This document shows, in pieces, positions 63,476 to 64,000 of a DNA stretch of 64,000 bases; within the stretch, counting starts at the first letter, position 1, and every line of letters begins with the position of its first letter. The DNA lies in assembly GCA_963729325.1 (NCBI GenBank), contig CAVSNS010000009.1:1-64000 (forward strand), read 5' to 3'. Under the pieces are notes generated by a model. The model saw only the letters and a list, made by a program, of their open reading frames with translations. It did no database searches and was not told the DNA's origin. Made by a program: the position numbers and the translations under genes. The DNA comes from JABCYV01 sp963729325 (GTDB lineage Bacteria; Acidobacteriota; Terriglobia; Terriglobales; Acidobacteriaceae).

Positions 63476-64000
63476 TACCGTGACCGCGTGATTGTGTAGT
63501 CAAAAGTGGTCCGAGCCTTCTTGCGAGTAAATTTCCATTGGATCGGAAGGTGATGGCGATTCATACGGCGGCTCCAAGCGAGAGTTTGCCTTCGCAGAGA
63601 AGCCCGATCTCCGATCCGGCGCTGGCCGAGGCATTGGCGCGAAAACAGACTGATCGCGATCTCGGCTTGGTTCAGCCAACTGCCGTGCTTCGGAGTGTAG
63701 TGCACCGTAAACCGATCCCACAGCCAGCTTCCTGCCTTCTCGCCGAAGTGTTCCACCACCGCCTTGCGCGTATGCGAACTCAGATTGTCCAGCACCAAAT
63801 GGATGCTGTCCGCCTCCGGGTAGCGGATCGCAACCTCCAGCAGGTAGTCGGCAAACTCGGGCGAAGAGCGATGAGCCGTCACCTTGGGGAAGTACTGCCC
63901 CGCTTTCGGTTCGACTCCGCAGAACACGTTGGCGGTGCCGCAACGCAGGTATTCGCCATCGCGCCGCGCCACTCGTCCCGGCCTCATGGCCCAGGGAGGA
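63472..64000 (-). mobile_element. IS630-type transposase at the kdpB 3' end, cut by window
   Basis: The minus-strand frame is open to the window edge and encodes the C-terminal part of a DDE-type IS630 transposase: the second catalytic Asp region IHLVLDNLSSHT and the Glu region YTPKHGSWLNQAEIAIS, then RNRHHLPIQWKFT-like sequence (here MNRHHLPIQWKFT). The upstream catalytic Asp lies outside the window. Its stop TAG overlaps the kdpB stop by two bases, so the gene runs through the element's end and borrows a stop at the junction. IS630 elements insert at TA, and a TA is present in the kdpB stop. Confidence 0.85.

Overview
The window looks like a chromosomal contig from an Acidobacteriota bacterium, probably class Terriglobia. 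That is an inference from the gene mix: a diderm LPS-export set, a TamA/TamB pair, a PEP-CTERM-type protein, a YXWGXW-repeat protein, a split KdpD, several orphan lineage-type proteins, and moderately high GC with many unconnected short operons. No rRNA is present. The only RNA gene seen is tRNA-Ser(GGA).

Layout. 0-5 kb: OstA/LptA-like protein, lptB, rpoN (frameshifted) and hpf, the conserved lptB-rpoN-hpf order. 5-16 kb: metabolic and envelope singletons (orphan sugar-binding-type protein, creatininase, methyltransferase, HGSNAT-like acyltransferase, YXWGXW protein), a TldD/PmbA protease pair, a secreted unknown, a PilZ protein and a LuxR-type regulator with a degenerate receiver. 16.5-19.4 kb: tRNA-Ser, then an integrase remnant pointing at it, cut off by an IS91-like element that carries its own tyrosine recombinase and has near-perfect 22-bp inverted repeats. 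20-26 kb: a three-gene RND efflux pump. 26-33.5 kb: minus-strand glycogen/alpha-glucan genes (GH15, malQ fragment, pgm, glgP) with clear decay or sequence errors. 33.5-35.7 kb: a phosphatase, a zinc-type small protein and remnants of a histidine kinase and a YihY-type protein. 35.7-43.6 kb: tamB and a TamA-like Omp85 protein with about seven POTRA domains, plus a LolA-like protein. 43.8-46.7 kb: a DUF2231 protein, then a Tat-signal phosphoesterase, cupredoxin, membrane protein and TatA cassette. 46.7-53.7 kb: secreted and stress-type singletons, a PEP-CTERM-like protein, an OmpR-type regulator without the phospho-Asp, and a second PilZ protein. 53.8-64 kb: the Kdp potassium system, with KdpD split into two divergent genes, then kdpE, a small protein, a beta-barrel protein, a 28-residue membrane peptide and kdpF-kdpA-kdpB. 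An IS630-type transposase sits exactly at the end of kdpB, so kdpC is not seen.

A cross-cutting feature is that at least ten genes or remnants (rpoN, pgm three times, glgP twice, tatA, a FAD monooxygenase, a secreted protein, a lipoprotein and others) show single-base frameshifts between two clearly conserved frames. Either the underlying assembly has uncorrected indels or the genome is decaying. malQ and a neighbouring gene also carry larger deletions, which are harder to explain as sequencing error. Most of the genes work in envelope biogenesis (Lpt, Tam, Tat), efflux and potassium homeostasis.
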